Position numbers and translations under genes: made by a program. From assembly GCA_001767195.1 (NCBI GenBank), contig MEKU01000079.1, positions 8,084-54,720 of the forward strand: a stretch of 46,637 bases of DNA. Reading direction: 5' to 3'. The notes under the pieces were generated by a model. The model was not told the origin of the DNA and searched no databases. It saw only the letters and a program-made list of their open reading frames with translations. The DNA comes from Acidobacteria bacterium RIFCSPLOWO2_02_FULL_67_21. Its GTDB lineage: Bacteria; Acidobacteriota; Vicinamibacteria; Vicinamibacterales; UBA2999. Positions 7,482 to 14,817 of this stretch are shown piece by piece. How positions within the stretch are numbered: position 1 is the first letter of the stretch; every line of letters begins with the position of its first letter.

Positions 7482-8279
7482 TCACGACCGTGGATCGCCA
7501 ATCGGCTGGGGCGCGTCGGCGGGGCGGGCGCGCGTGTACACCCGGATCTCGCCGAAGCCGCCCGTCTGAAACACGCGCACGAGCTTGAGGCGGATCATCT
7601 CGAGCAGCGCCAGGAACGTGACGATCATGAACGGCCGCGAGCCGTCGCCGTCGGCAAAGAGGTCCTCGAAGCCGCACGCCTCGGTCTCCGACAGCCGGTC
7701 GAGGAGCTGCTGAATACGCGTCTCGATCGAGATCTGATCGGGCGGCAGCACCATCCGCGGGCGGCGGCTCGCCCGCTCGAGCACGCCGCGGAAGGCGCTC
7801 AGCAGCGAGAAGAGATCGACCTCGAGCTCCGGCTCGTACGGCTCGCCGGCCGCGCCGGCCACGCTGGCGTCGGCGCGGGTGAACTGCGCCTCGCGCAGCG
7901 TCTCGCGGTCGTGCAGCAGCTCGGCGGCCGCCTTGAACCGCTCGTGCTCGAGCAGCCGGCGCACGAGCGCCTCGCGCGGGTCTTCCTCCGGCCCGGCGTC
8001 CTCCTGCGAGGGATCCGGCCGCGGGAGGAGCATCCGCGACTTGATGTGAATGAGCGTCGCCGCCATCACCAGGAACTCCCCGGCGACGTCGAGGTTCATC
8101 TCCTGCATCAGATCGACGTACTCGAGATACTGCTTCGTGATGACCGCAATCGGAATGTCGTAGATGTTCAGCTCGCTCTTCCGAATCAGGTACAGCAGCA
8201 GGTCGAGCGGGCCCTCGAAGGCGTCGAGCCTGACGTGGTACGCGTCGGGCGAGGACTCGAATTCGGGATGCTCAGCCAA
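7482..8279 (-). CDS. scpA: Segregation and condensation protein A (kleisin)
   Basis: 265 residues with a proposed TTG start. It is the kleisin subunit of the SMC-ScpAB complex. The diagnostic N-terminus YHVRLDAFEGPLDLLLYLI begins about residue 13, followed by KSELNIYDIPIAVITKQYLE and EFLVMAATLIHIKSRMLLP. The C-terminal winged helix ends FMIVTFLALLEMIRLKLVRV, FQTGGFGEIRVY. There is no ATG in frame near the conserved start. TTG at 8279 gives MAEHPEFESSPDAYHV, and no strong Shine-Dalgarno is seen, so the start is uncertain by a few codons. The gene is divergent from trpS with 33 bp between the proposed starts. Confidence 0.93.
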   Translation of the reverse strand: MAEHPEFESSPDAYHVRLDAFEGPLDLLLYLIRKSELNIYDIPIAVITKQYLEYVDLMQEMNLDVAGEFLVMAATLIHIKSRMLLPRPDPSQEDAGPEEDPREALVRRLLEHERFKAAAELLHDRETLREAQFTRADASVAGAAGEPYEPELEVDLFSLLSAFRGVLERASRRPRMVLPPDQISIETRIQQLLDRLSETEACGFEDLFADGDGSRPFMIVTFLALLEMIRLKLVRVFQTGGFGEIRVYTRARPADAPQPIGDPRS

Positions 8280-8288
8280 GGGCGTGCA

Positions 8289-8296
8289 TATGATAG
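8289..8296. promoter_or_regulatory. Candidate shared -10 region between scpA and trpS
   Basis: The 33-bp divergent gap contains an AT-rich island, CATATGATAGTAG. On the plus strand TATGAT (8289-8294) lies 18 bp before the trpS ATG. On the minus strand TATCAT (8291-8296) lies about 11 bp before the scpA TTG. Both resemble a sigma70 -10 hexamer, which would give very short leaders. No convincing -35 was identified, so this is a tentative call. Confidence 0.35.
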
Positions 8297-8312
8297 TAGT
8301 TTCTTCCTGGGT

Positions 8313-9410
8313 ATGAGCGACATCCCGCACGACCGCGCCGGCACCTTCGAAGAGGCCGTTCGCCGCTCGCAGGCGCTGCGCGCCGATTTCGTCAGGCATC
8401 CGCAGCGGTACCGCATGCTGACCGGCGATCGCCCGACCGGGCCGCTGCACATCGGCCACTATTTCGGGTCGCTCAGGAATCGTGTCGAGCTGCAGAACCT
8501 CGGGCTCGAGACCTTCATCGTCATCGCCGACTACCAGGTGCTCACCGACCGCGACTCGGTCGAGGCCGTCCCCGGCAACGTGACCGAGCTCGTGCTCGAC
8601 TACCTGGCGGTCGGGCTCGACCCGGCAGGCGGCCACACCCACATCTTCTGCCACAGCCACGTGCCGGCCCTCAATCAGCTGCTGATTCCCTTCCTGACGC
8701 TCGTCGGCATGGGCGAGCTGGACCGCAATCCGACCGTCAAAGAGGAGATCGACGCCGCCGGGCTCACGACCGTCAACGCGGCCATGTACACGTATCCGGT
8801 CCACCAGGCCGCCGACATCCTCTTCTGCAAGGGCAACGTCGTCCCGGTCGGACGCGACCAGCTGCCGCATCTCGAGCTCACGCGCAAGATCGCCCGGCGG
8901 TTCAACCAGCGGTTCTGCGCGGGCCGGCCGCCGGTCTTTCCGGAGCCGGAGGCGCTGCTGTCGAACGCGCCGAAGATCCTCGGGCTCGACGGCTCGCAGA
9001 AGATGAGCAAGAGCCGCAACAATGCGGTGATGCTGCGGGCCGGCGCGGACGAGACGGCGGCGCTCGTGAAGAAGGCCAAGACCGATGCGGACCGGCAGAT
9101 CACCTACGACCCCGAGCGCCGGCCGGAGGTCGGCAACCTCCTGCTGCTGGCCTCGCTCTGCACCGGCGAGGAGCCGGCCGCCATCGCGGCCCGGATCGGC
9201 GAGGGCGGCAGCGGCGCGCTCAAGAAGGTGGTGACCGACGCCCTGAACGACGGCCTCGCACCGATCCGCGCGAAGCGGGCCGACCTGGCGCGTCACCCCG
9301 ACATCGTCCGGGAGACCCTGCGGCGCGGCATTGCCGAAGCCAACGACGTGGCGGACCGCACGCTCCGCGAGGCGCGCGCAGCGATGAATATGGGCTACGG
9401 CCTCGATTAG
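8313..9410 (+). CDS. trpS: Tryptophan--tRNA ligase
   Basis: 365 residues, a class Ic aminoacyl-tRNA synthetase that charges tRNA-Trp. The HIGH motif is at residues 46-49 (GDRPTGPLHIGHYFGSL) and the KMSKS loop is seen as GSQKMSKSRNNAV near residue 230. Other TrpS features are ADYQVLTDRD, the MYTYPVHQAADILF stretch and VPVGRDQLPHLELTRKIARR. About 28 residues precede the usual start (MSDIPHDRAGTFEEAV), making it slightly longer than the common 330-340. It is the only plus-strand gene between minus-strand scpA and the M50 protease, a neighbourhood where it is usually co-directional. Confidence 0.96.
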   Translation: MSDIPHDRAGTFEEAVRRSQALRADFVRHPQRYRMLTGDRPTGPLHIGHYFGSLRNRVELQNLGLETFIVIADYQVLTDRDSVEAVPGNVTELVLDYLAVGLDPAGGHTHIFCHSHVPALNQLLIPFLTLVGMGELDRNPTVKEEIDAAGLTTVNAAMYTYPVHQAADILFCKGNVVPVGRDQLPHLELTRKIARRFNQRFCAGRPPVFPEPEALLSNAPKILGLDGSQKMSKSRNNAVMLRAGADETAALVKKAKTDADRQITYDPERRPEVGNLLLLASLCTGEEPAAIAARIGEGGSGALKKVVTDALNDGLAPIRAKRADLARHPDIVRETLRRGIAEANDVADRTLREARAAMNMGYGLD

Positions 9411-9429
9411 CGTTCTTTCAGATCCACGG

Positions 9430-9502
9430 GTCACAGAGACACAGAGCCACAGAGATTCCTGAGCCAATTGTTCTCTCTGTCTCTGTGACTCTGTGGCTTC
9501 GT
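9430..9502. repeat. Inverted arms of 9-bp CACAGAGAC units
   Basis: The left arm is TCACAGAGACACAGAGCCAC followed by AGAGATTCC. The right arm is TCTCTGTCTCTGTGACTC followed by TGTGGCTTCGTG. It is the same family as 7391-7466. It lies between the convergent trpS and M50 protease genes, where it could terminate both. Confidence 0.8.
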
Positions 9503-9518
9503 GCAAGTGAAAGACCTG

Positions 9519-9545
9519 TACGTAGTGCTCGGCTTCAGCCGAGCC
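9519..9545. repeat. REP-like half unit (family R)
   Basis: A single TACGTAGTGCTCGGCTTCAG unit followed by CCGAGCC, identical in sequence to the left half of the element at 1-58. It ends four bases before the M50 protease stop codon. Confidence 0.8.
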
Positions 9546-9548
9546 AGG

Positions 9549-10199
9549 TCACAGCAGCAATTGCAGCAGTAATGACGCCGGCGGGGAGATGATTGTCGTC
9601 AGCATGCCCGTGAGCATCAGGCCGTAAAGGATCAGGAAGCCGAACGGGCGCAGCCGGTCGAAGGTGTTCGCAAGCGGCCCGGTGAGCAGCCCGGCCAGGA
9701 CGTTCCCGCCGTCGAGCGGCGGGATCGGCACCAGGTTGAAGACCGCCAGCAGCACGTTGACGAACACCATCGTCTCGAGCAGGTATTCCAGGCGGTTGGC
9801 CAGCGACATGGCGATGGCATCCCCGCTCGCCTCGACGGGCGCCAGCCCGCGCAGGACGAGCGCGGCGGCCGCGGCCAGCACGAGATTGCTCGCCGGCCCG
9901 GCCGCCGCGACCAGCATGAACTTCTGACGCCAGTTCGGCCGCAGCTCCGCCGGGTTGACCGGCACCGGCTTCGCCCAGCCGATGAGCGGCAGGTTGGTCG
10001 CCATCGCGACCAGTGGAAAGACGATCGTCCCAATCGGGTCGATATGGACGGCCGGGTTGAGCGAGAGACGGCCGAGCATCCGCGCGGTCGAATCGCCAAG
10101 CCGATCGGCCGACCAGGCGTGAGCCGCCTCATGGACCGACAGGGAAATCAGAAGCGCAATGAACCCGGTGAGGAGCTGGGTGAGGTCGAGGCTCGGCAA
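9549..10199 (-). CDS. Site-2 protease family protein (peptidase M50B)
   Basis: 216 residues, an intramembrane zinc metalloprotease of the rhomboid-independent S2P type. The zinc motif HEAAH is at residues 23-27 in the first transmembrane helix (ISLSVHEAAHAWSADRLGD). NPAVHIDPIGT is near residue 50, and the second metal-ligand motif NLVPIPPLDGG is at about 155-165. Roughly five hydrophobic helices are visible. The compact size without a PDZ domain matches the group found beside trpS and scpA in many bacteria. The substrate is unknown; RseP or SpoIVFB-like roles would be speculation. The gene is convergent with trpS. Confidence 0.9.
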   Translation of the reverse strand: MPSLDLTQLLTGFIALLISLSVHEAAHAWSADRLGDSTARMLGRLSLNPAVHIDPIGTIVFPLVAMATNLPLIGWAKPVPVNPAELRPNWRQKFMLVAAAGPASNLVLAAAAALVLRGLAPVEASGDAIAMSLANRLEYLLETMVFVNVLLAVFNLVPIPPLDGGNVLAGLLTGPLANTFDRLRPFGFLILYGLMLTGMLTTIISPPASLLLQLLL

Positions 10200-10213
10200 T
10201 CGAGGACAGCGTA

Positions 10214-10290
10214 CTACAGGGTGCCTGGAGTGCGCGCGTTACGCACTCCAGGCGCCTCAGGCACCTTAGGCACTTCAGGCACCCTACCGA
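10214..10290. repeat. Inverted arms of 9-bp AGGCACCTN units
   Basis: The left part is AGGGTGCCTGGAGTGCG. The right part is CGCACTCCAGGCGCCTCAGG followed by CACCTTAGGCACTTCAGG and CACCCT, its reverse complement extended by tandem 9-bp units. It fills the gap between the DUF4136 gene and the M50 protease. The TAG stop of the DUF4136 gene lies at its right edge. Confidence 0.75.
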
Positions 10291-10838
10291 AGGTTGACCG
10301 GAAACCGCTCGAGAATCCGCGCCACCGCCGTATCGATCTGCTTCTCGAACAGATCCTGGCGGTCGACCATGCCGGCGAACGCGCCGTCGGCCCATCCGCG
10401 CCAGACCAGGCGGTTGGTCGCGGTCTCGACGGCATCCAGCGTCAGCGTGCCCGCATCGAAGACCGATGGGGCGCTGTCCTCATCGGTGTAGCCGTACTGC
10501 CGATCGGCGCCGCCGGCATCGACCCGCTGGCTGATGCTGGCGTGGTAGTGCAGCTGGAGGTCGGCGGCTCCCCGCTCGACGAGCTCGAGCCCCTTGGCGG
10601 CGAGGCCGCGCTCCACGGCGCCGCGCACGCGCGCCTCGAAGAACTCGTTGTTGTCGAGCCGCGGGTCCCCGGTCGACAGCTGCTCGGCCGGCGCCCACGT
10701 GAACGTCCGGTACTGCGTGAACGTGACGCCCCGCTGCACGAACGAGCTCACGTTCATCGTGGCGCAGGCGCCGAGGGTCATCATCCATGCGGCGGCGGCC
10801 GCCGCAGCCAGTGCCGCTCGAGAGCCAAGGGGACGCAT
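10284..10838 (-). CDS. DUF4136 domain lipoprotein (copy 2)
   Basis: 184 residues. The N-terminal signal ends in a lipobox-like MTLGAC with Cys at about residue 25. This is followed by the DUF4136 core: NVSSFVQRGVTFTQYRTFTW, GDPRLDNNEFFEARVRGAVE, AADLQLHYHASISQRVD and TLTLDAVETATNRLVWRGWA. DUF4136 proteins are envelope lipoproteins of unknown function, frequent in Acidobacteriota and Bacteroidota. It shares long stretches with the upstream gene and starts inside its stop codon (TAATG), so the two form a translationally coupled tandem duplication. Confidence 0.85.
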   Translation of the reverse strand: MRPLGSRAALAAAAAAAWMMTLGACATMNVSSFVQRGVTFTQYRTFTWAPAEQLSTGDPRLDNNEFFEARVRGAVERGLAAKGLELVERGAADLQLHYHASISQRVDAGGADRQYGYTDEDSAPSVFDAGTLTLDAVETATNRLVWRGWADGAFAGMVDRQDLFEKQIDTAVARILERFPVNLR

Positions 10839-11431
10839 TAGTGTGCTCCTGTCCGCGCCGAGACCGGGCGCGCGTCCATGTCGGGGCGCTGCAGGTGCTC
10901 GAACATGCGGCCGACGGCTTCGTTGATCTTCGCGGCCATCCGATCCTGGTCGCGCAGCATGTCCTGCACGCTGTGCTGGGCCCAGCCGCGCCAGACGAGC
11001 CGGTTCGTGCGCGCGTCGACGATATCGAGCACGAGCGTGCCGGCCTCGACGTCGAACACCCGGACGAGGCAGTCGGCGTCGTAGCAGTAGCCGTACTCCC
11101 GATCGAGGCGGTTCACGTCGACCCGCTGCGTGATGTTCGCGTGATAGTGGATCACCAGATCGGGCGTGCCGTCGCCGGCTCTCTTGAAGCCCTTGGCGGC
11201 CAGCCCCTTCTCGACCGCGCCCTGCACGTGATCCTGGAAGAACGGATCGCGATCGAGACGCGGATCTCCGGTGGGCAGCGCGTCGGCCGGCCCCCAGTCG
11301 AAGGTGCGGTACTTCGTGAAATCGATCCCCTGCTGCACGTGCGAGCTCACGTTCATGGTGGCGCACCCGGCCAGCGTGAGCGCGGCGAGCCCGGAGAGTG
11401 CCAGCAGCGTCCAGCGTCCCAGTTGTCGCAT
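10838..11431 (-). CDS. DUF4136 domain lipoprotein (copy 1)
   Basis: 197 residues with a clear signal peptide and lipobox LTLAGC (Cys about residue 23). The DUF4136 core reads NVSSHVQQGIDFTKYRTFDW, GDPRLDRDPFFQDHVQGAVE, TPDLVIHYHANITQRVDVNR and TLVLDIVDARTNRLVWRGWA. It is probably lipid-anchored in the outer membrane or periplasm. Its TAA overlaps the ATG of the next gene (TAATG), which implies coupling. Compared with its partner it carries two extra Cys residues (YCYDADC). No partner or substrate can be assigned. Confidence 0.87.
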   Translation of the reverse strand: MRQLGRWTLLALSGLAALTLAGCATMNVSSHVQQGIDFTKYRTFDWGPADALPTGDPRLDRDPFFQDHVQGAVEKGLAAKGFKRAGDGTPDLVIHYHANITQRVDVNRLDREYGYCYDADCLVRVFDVEAGTLVLDIVDARTNRLVWRGWAQHSVQDMLRDQDRMAAKINEAVGRMFEHLQRPDMDARPVSARTGAH

Positions 11432-11469
11432 CGGCGGTACCTCGAGTGGATGGCGTGTGCGGGCCGGCC

Positions 11470-11763
11470 CTACGCCGCGTACCCGACGTAGTCCGGCACC
11501 GCGTGATCGATCACCACCCAGCCCTGCGCGCGCAGGCTCCGCGCGATGCTGGCGTGCCGCTCCATGGCGCCGAGCGCGTGGTCGTAGTGCTCGACCTGCG
11601 CCGCGGACATATCCCAGTGGGGAATGACGGCGACCTCGTACCCCTCGTGGTCCCGTGCGTCAACCTCACAGGTCACCGCGCAGCCGCCGCGGCGGAAGAT
11701 CCAGCGAACCATCGGAACCGACGTGCCGTCGGCGGTCGTGGTGGTGAAGGATGGGTGTGCCAT
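11470..11763 (-). CDS. Small protein of unknown function (97 aa)
   Basis: I do not recognise this family. The protein begins MAHPSFTTTTADGTSVPMVR with GGGAGG directly before the ATG. It has one candidate Cys pair region (RRGGCAVTCEVDARDHEGY) and an aromatic-rich middle (VIPHWDMSAAQVEHYDHAL). The C-terminus is WVVIDHAVPDYVGYAA. It is soluble and has no signal peptide. A further in-frame extension upstream exists but has low-complexity composition. A strong -24/-12 match at 11776-11791 lies immediately upstream, linking it to the sigma54-type promoters elsewhere in the window. Confidence 0.6.
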   Translation of the reverse strand: MAHPSFTTTTADGTSVPMVRWIFRRGGCAVTCEVDARDHEGYEVAVIPHWDMSAAQVEHYDHALGAMERHASIARSLRAQGWVVIDHAVPDYVGYAA

Positions 11764-11775
11764 GCCTCCCGCTGT

Positions 11776-11791
11776 GGCAACAGCGGTGCCA
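11776..11791 (-). promoter_or_regulatory. Candidate sigma54 (-24/-12) promoter for the 97-aa protein
   Basis: Read on the minus strand it is TGGCACCGCTGTTGCC, with exact GG-N10-GC spacing and 10 of 12 matches to TGGCACG-N4-TTGCW. The predicted start of transcription lies within a few bases of the ribosome-binding site, so the leader would be unusually short. That is the main weakness of this call. Confidence 0.45.
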
Positions 11792-11905
11792 GCCCACAAT
11801 CGGGGCGAAATGCGCGGAATATCGGGGAATCGGGCGGGTGGGGCGCCCGGCCTCGCGGCGGGTTGCTGCGGGGCCGGCGAAGTTTTCAGGAAGATGTGGA
11901 ATTTT

Positions 11906-12700
11906 TCAGAAGAACCGCTCCCCCACCATGATCGTGTCCCCGCCCTGCACCAGATCGCCAAGGCCGGTGCCGATCGCCCGCTGGGCGCCGTCGACCGTGC
12001 GGACCACCCGGATCCGCGACATCGCGGCGCGGTCGGTGACGCCGCCGGCCAGCGAGAGCGCCTGCAGGACGGTCGTATTTTGCGGGAGCGAATAGGCGCC
12101 GGGCATCCTGACCTCGCCGTAGACGAACACGCGCTCGGCCCGCAGCACGAAGATGGTGTCGCCCGATTCGAGCGCCACGTTCGAGGAGGCCAGCCCCGAC
12201 TCGAGATCCCGGAGCTGGGCCCGCAGCAGCATCTCCCCGCCGGCGCGCGCGATGACGACCTCGCCGCTGGCGGTCGGCAGCGTGGAGCCGGCCACCGCCA
12301 GCGCCTCGATCAGCCGTGTGTCGCCGGCGAGCGGGTAGACGCCCGGCGTGCGGACCTCGCCGACCACCACGACCCGCTGGCTGACGTGCCGGCCCACCGT
12401 CACGGAGAGCTGCGGGTTCAGGAAGTAGCCACCATCCCGCAGGTGCCGCCGGAGCTCGGCCTCGAACTGCCGCACGGTCAACTGGCCGGCCCGCACCCGT
12501 CCGACGAGCGGATAGCTGAAGGTACCGTCCCCGTCGACCGTGAACCGGCCGGACAAGTCCGGCTGATCGAAGGACGTGATGACGAGGGCGTCGCCGGGGC
12601 CGATGATGTAGTCCCCCTGGGCGAGCCCAGACGTGCCGGCGGCCACCGCGAACGCCGTCACGAGCAGCAGGCGGATGAGCGACGTGGAAGGCGGCGTCAT
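11906..12700 (-). CDS. Polysaccharide biosynthesis/export protein (Wza/OPX-like)
   Basis: 264 residues with a signal peptide (LLLVTAFAVAAGTSGLAQ) but no lipobox Cys. The Poly_export domain begins at YIIGPGDALVITSFDQPDLS and continues through VDGDGTFSYPLVGRVRAGQ. Two SLBB-like modules follow: VVVVGEVRTPGVYPLAGDT, and VFVYGEVRMPGAYSLPQNT with VLQALSLAGGVTDRA. Such proteins form the outer-membrane or periplasmic export channel for capsule or EPS. No glycosyltransferase, Wzc or other EPS gene is adjacent, so it is an orphan here. It is transcribed divergently from the OxyR-type regulator with 70 bp between starts. Confidence 0.88.
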   Translation of the reverse strand: MTPPSTSLIRLLLVTAFAVAAGTSGLAQGDYIIGPGDALVITSFDQPDLSGRFTVDGDGTFSYPLVGRVRAGQLTVRQFEAELRRHLRDGGYFLNPQLSVTVGRHVSQRVVVVGEVRTPGVYPLAGDTRLIEALAVAGSTLPTASGEVVIARAGGEMLLRAQLRDLESGLASSNVALESGDTIFVLRAERVFVYGEVRMPGAYSLPQNTTVLQALSLAGGVTDRAAMSRIRVVRTVDGAQRAIGTGLGDLVQGGDTIMVGERFF

Positions 12701-12745
12701 GTTTCCAGTGTCGACCCGGTTTGTGATAGCGTCAAATGCAATTAT

Positions 12746-12772
12746 TATCTCTAACTGATAGTATTTCGCTAT
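12746..12772. promoter_or_regulatory. Candidate LysR/OxyR operator at the divergent export-oxyR gap
   Basis: The AT-rich 70-bp gap holds two overlapping palindromes with 7-bp spacers: TATC-TCTAACT-GATA (12746-12760) and ATAG-TATTTCG-CTAT (12758-12772). The outer bases of the second match the OxyR half-site ATAG-N7-CTAT exactly, although the inner T and A of the consensus are not kept. It overlaps the proposed oxyR start codon, as expected for autorepression. Confidence 0.4.
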
Positions 12773-13733
12773 GGACCTGCTGGCCGTCCCGCCCGTGTCG
12801 CTGCGCCAGTTGCAATACATCGTGGCCGTGGCCGATGCCCGGAGCTTCCGCCGGGCCGCCGAGGCGTGCCACGTGGCGCAGCCCTCGCTGAGCGCGCAGG
12901 TCGCGCTCGCGGAGGAGCAGCTCGGGATCCGCCTGTTCGATCGCGACCGGCGCGGTGTGCGCCTGACCCACGGCGGCGAGGCGCTGGTCGACCAGGCGCG
13001 CCGGGTCCTGCTCGCCGCGGGCGATCTGCGCAGCCTCGCGCAGCAGTTCCGCGATCCCTTTCACGGCACGCTGCGCGTGGGGGTGATCCCGACCGTCGGC
13101 CCCTACCTGCTGCCCGACATCACGCCGGCGCTCGGGCGCGACTATCCCGACCTGACGCTGATCTGGAGCGAGGAGCGGACCGAGCGGCTGGTCGAGCAGC
13201 TCGACAGCGGCGCGCTCGACGCCGCCATCCTCGCCCTCGAGGCCCCGATCGGCGAGTGTGAGTACGCCATTCTCGGGCGCGATCCGTTCGTGCTGGCGGC
13301 GCGGCCCGACCATCCGCTCGTCAGGCCGCACGCGCCGGCGACGCTCGAGGCGCTCAACGGGGCTCCCCTGCTGGTCCTGAACGAGGGGCACTGTTTCAAG
13401 GACCAGGTCCAGAGCCTCTGCGCTCACACGGGCGTACGGAAGATGAGTTTCCAGGCGACGAGCCTTTCGACGCTCGTGCAGATGGCCGGCGCGGGCACCG
13501 GAGTGACGCTCCTGCCCGCGCTCGCCGTGCCGGTCGAGAACCGCCGCGGGCAGCTGCGGGTGCGCCGGTTTGCGCCGCCGGTCCCCGGGCGGACCCTGAT
13601 TCTGGCGTGGCGGCGCGGGTCGGCGCTGCGGCCGGCGTTCAGCAAGCTGGCCGACACGATGCGGAAGGCCTATCCGCGCAGGAAGCTCATGGCGTCCACC
13701 GCGCGCGAAACATCTCACGCGGACGGGAAATAG
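12771..13733 (+). CDS. oxyR: OxyR-type LysR family redox regulator
   Basis: 320 residues. The N-terminal winged helix-turn-helix is LRQLQYIVAVADARSFRRAA followed by EACHVAQPSLSAQVALAEEQ. The C-terminal sensor domain contains GHCFKDQVQSLC with Cys208 and Cys217. This spacing matches the E. coli OxyR redox pair Cys199/Cys208, so peroxide sensing by disulfide formation is well supported. A GTG at 12795 (MSLRQLQYIV) is an alternative start that better matches other OxyR N-termini. No ahpC or kat gene is adjacent; the divergent partner is the export protein. Confidence 0.85.
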   Translation: MDLLAVPPVSLRQLQYIVAVADARSFRRAAEACHVAQPSLSAQVALAEEQLGIRLFDRDRRGVRLTHGGEALVDQARRVLLAAGDLRSLAQQFRDPFHGTLRVGVIPTVGPYLLPDITPALGRDYPDLTLIWSEERTERLVEQLDSGALDAAILALEAPIGECEYAILGRDPFVLAARPDHPLVRPHAPATLEALNGAPLLVLNEGHCFKDQVQSLCAHTGVRKMSFQATSLSTLVQMAGAGTGVTLLPALAVPVENRRGQLRVRRFAPPVPGRTLILAWRRGSALRPAFSKLADTMRKAYPRRKLMASTARETSHADGK

Positions 13734-13737
13734 GTCC

Positions 13738-13812
13738 CAGGCCAAATCCCAAAACCCAAATGCCAAATCCCAAATCGAGCCGGAAGCCCGCAGCCTGAAG
13801 CCCACAGCCCCT
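13738..13812. repeat. Tandem AAATCCC / GAAGCCC units
   Basis: Short direct units (CCAAATCCC, CCCAAATG, CCAAATCCCAAATC), then GAAGCCCGCAGCC and GAAGCCCACAGCCC. No inverted partner arm is obvious, unlike the other repeats. It fills the gap before the sigma54 promoter of the following Usp gene. Confidence 0.55.
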
Positions 13813-13813
13813 G

Positions 13814-13829
13814 TGGCACGCCGCCTGCT
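13814..13829 (+). promoter_or_regulatory. Sigma54 (-24/-12) promoter for the 13852 Usp gene
   Basis: TGGCACGCCGCCTGCT has exact GG-N10-GC spacing and 11 of 12 matches to TGGCACG-N4-TTGCW. It lies 23 bp upstream of the Usp start codon, which suits a short leader. Confidence 0.75.
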
Positions 13830-13851
13830 CCTGAACCGCACGGGGGCGACA

Positions 13852-14817
13852 ATGCTCACGCGGATACTCGTGCCGACCGACTTCAGTCCGCCGTCGGAGG
13901 CCGCCCTGGCGTACGCCAGAGCCCTGGGCGCCACGTTCGGCGCGCCGCTGCACCTGCTGCACGTCGCCACCGAGCGCGTGCTGCCCCCGTACGCAGCGGG
14001 GGATGCGGGCGAGGCGGGCGCCGCCGCGCTCAGAGACCTCCGCACGCGCCTGAGCCCCGACGACCGCCGGCGCGGCGTGGTTGGCCACGTCGTCGAGTCA
14101 CCCGACCCGGCCGCCGAAATCGCCCAGTACGCCGCCGCGAACGGCAGCGATCTCATCGTCATGGGGACGCACGGCCGCGGCGGGCTGGCGCACCTGTTCA
14201 TGGGCAGCGTCGCCGAAAAGGTCGTGCGCACTGCGCCCTGCCCCGTGCTCACGGTCCACCGCCCCCCCGGGGGCTCGGGCGTGCGCTTCCGGCGGATTCT
14301 CGTCCCCACCGACTTCAGCGACGCATCGGACGGTGCCCTGGCCTGCGCGCGCCTCATGGCGGACCGCTTCGGTGCCTCCATGCACCTGCTGCACGTGCTC
14401 GAGGATCTGCGCATCGAGGGCCCGCTCGGCGCGGAGGTCTTCGTGAGCGAGACCCCCGACACCCGTACGGCCAGGCTCAGGGACGCCCGGGAGCGCCTGT
14501 CGCACCGCCTCACGGCCGAGGACCGGCGCGATCGGCAGGCGACTGGCGAAGTGATCTTCGGGCACTGCGCGGGCGTGATCGCCGAGTACGCCGAAGACAA
14601 CGAGTTCGATCTGATTGTGCTGGGGACGCACGGCCGCACCGGCCTGCGTCATCTGATCATGGGCAGCGTCGCCGAGCGGGTGGTGCGGAATGCGCCATGC
14701 CCCGTGCTGACGACGCGGATCCCGTGCGCCGAAACAAAGGGGTCGGAGGTCGACCCCGTTATTTCTGCGCCTGAAGCCCGAACTTCTCGATCCGGTAGCG
14801 CACCTGGTCGCGGTTGA
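13852..14817 (+). CDS. Universal stress protein, tandem UspA domains
   Basis: 321 residues with two Usp domains. Domain 1 runs from [20 protein letters not shown] to [38 protein letters not shown]. Domain 2 runs from [20 protein letters not shown] to [34 protein letters not shown]. Both keep the ATP-binding G-x2-G-x9-G-S/T pattern (GTHGR...GS). The start MLTRIL was chosen because it fits the sigma54 promoter just upstream. The last about 35 residues read through into the convergent NtrC-type gene (59-bp overlap) and look non-conserved. Usp proteins support survival under growth arrest or low oxygen. Confidence 0.92.
   Translation: MLTRILVPTDFSPPSEAALAYARALGATFGAPLHLLHVATERVLPPYAAGDAGEAGAAALRDLRTRLSPDDRRRGVVGHVVESPDPAAEIAQYAAANGSDLIVMGTHGRGGLAHLFMGSVAEKVVRTAPCPVLTVHRPPGGSGVRFRRILVPTDFSDASDGALACARLMADRFGASMHLLHVLEDLRIEGPLGAEVFVSETPDTRTARLRDARERLSHRLTAEDRRDRQATGEVIFGHCAGVIAEYAEDNEFDLIVLGTHGRTGLRHLIMGSVAERVVRNAPCPVLTTRIPCAETKGSEVDPVISAPEARTSRSGSAPGRG

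Noticed and set aside
12726-12761. A full tetrad OxyR site made from the two ATAG words
   Set aside because: The two ATAG words are 32 bp apart and not 22, and the first lacks its CTAT partner. Only the second half-site is credible.
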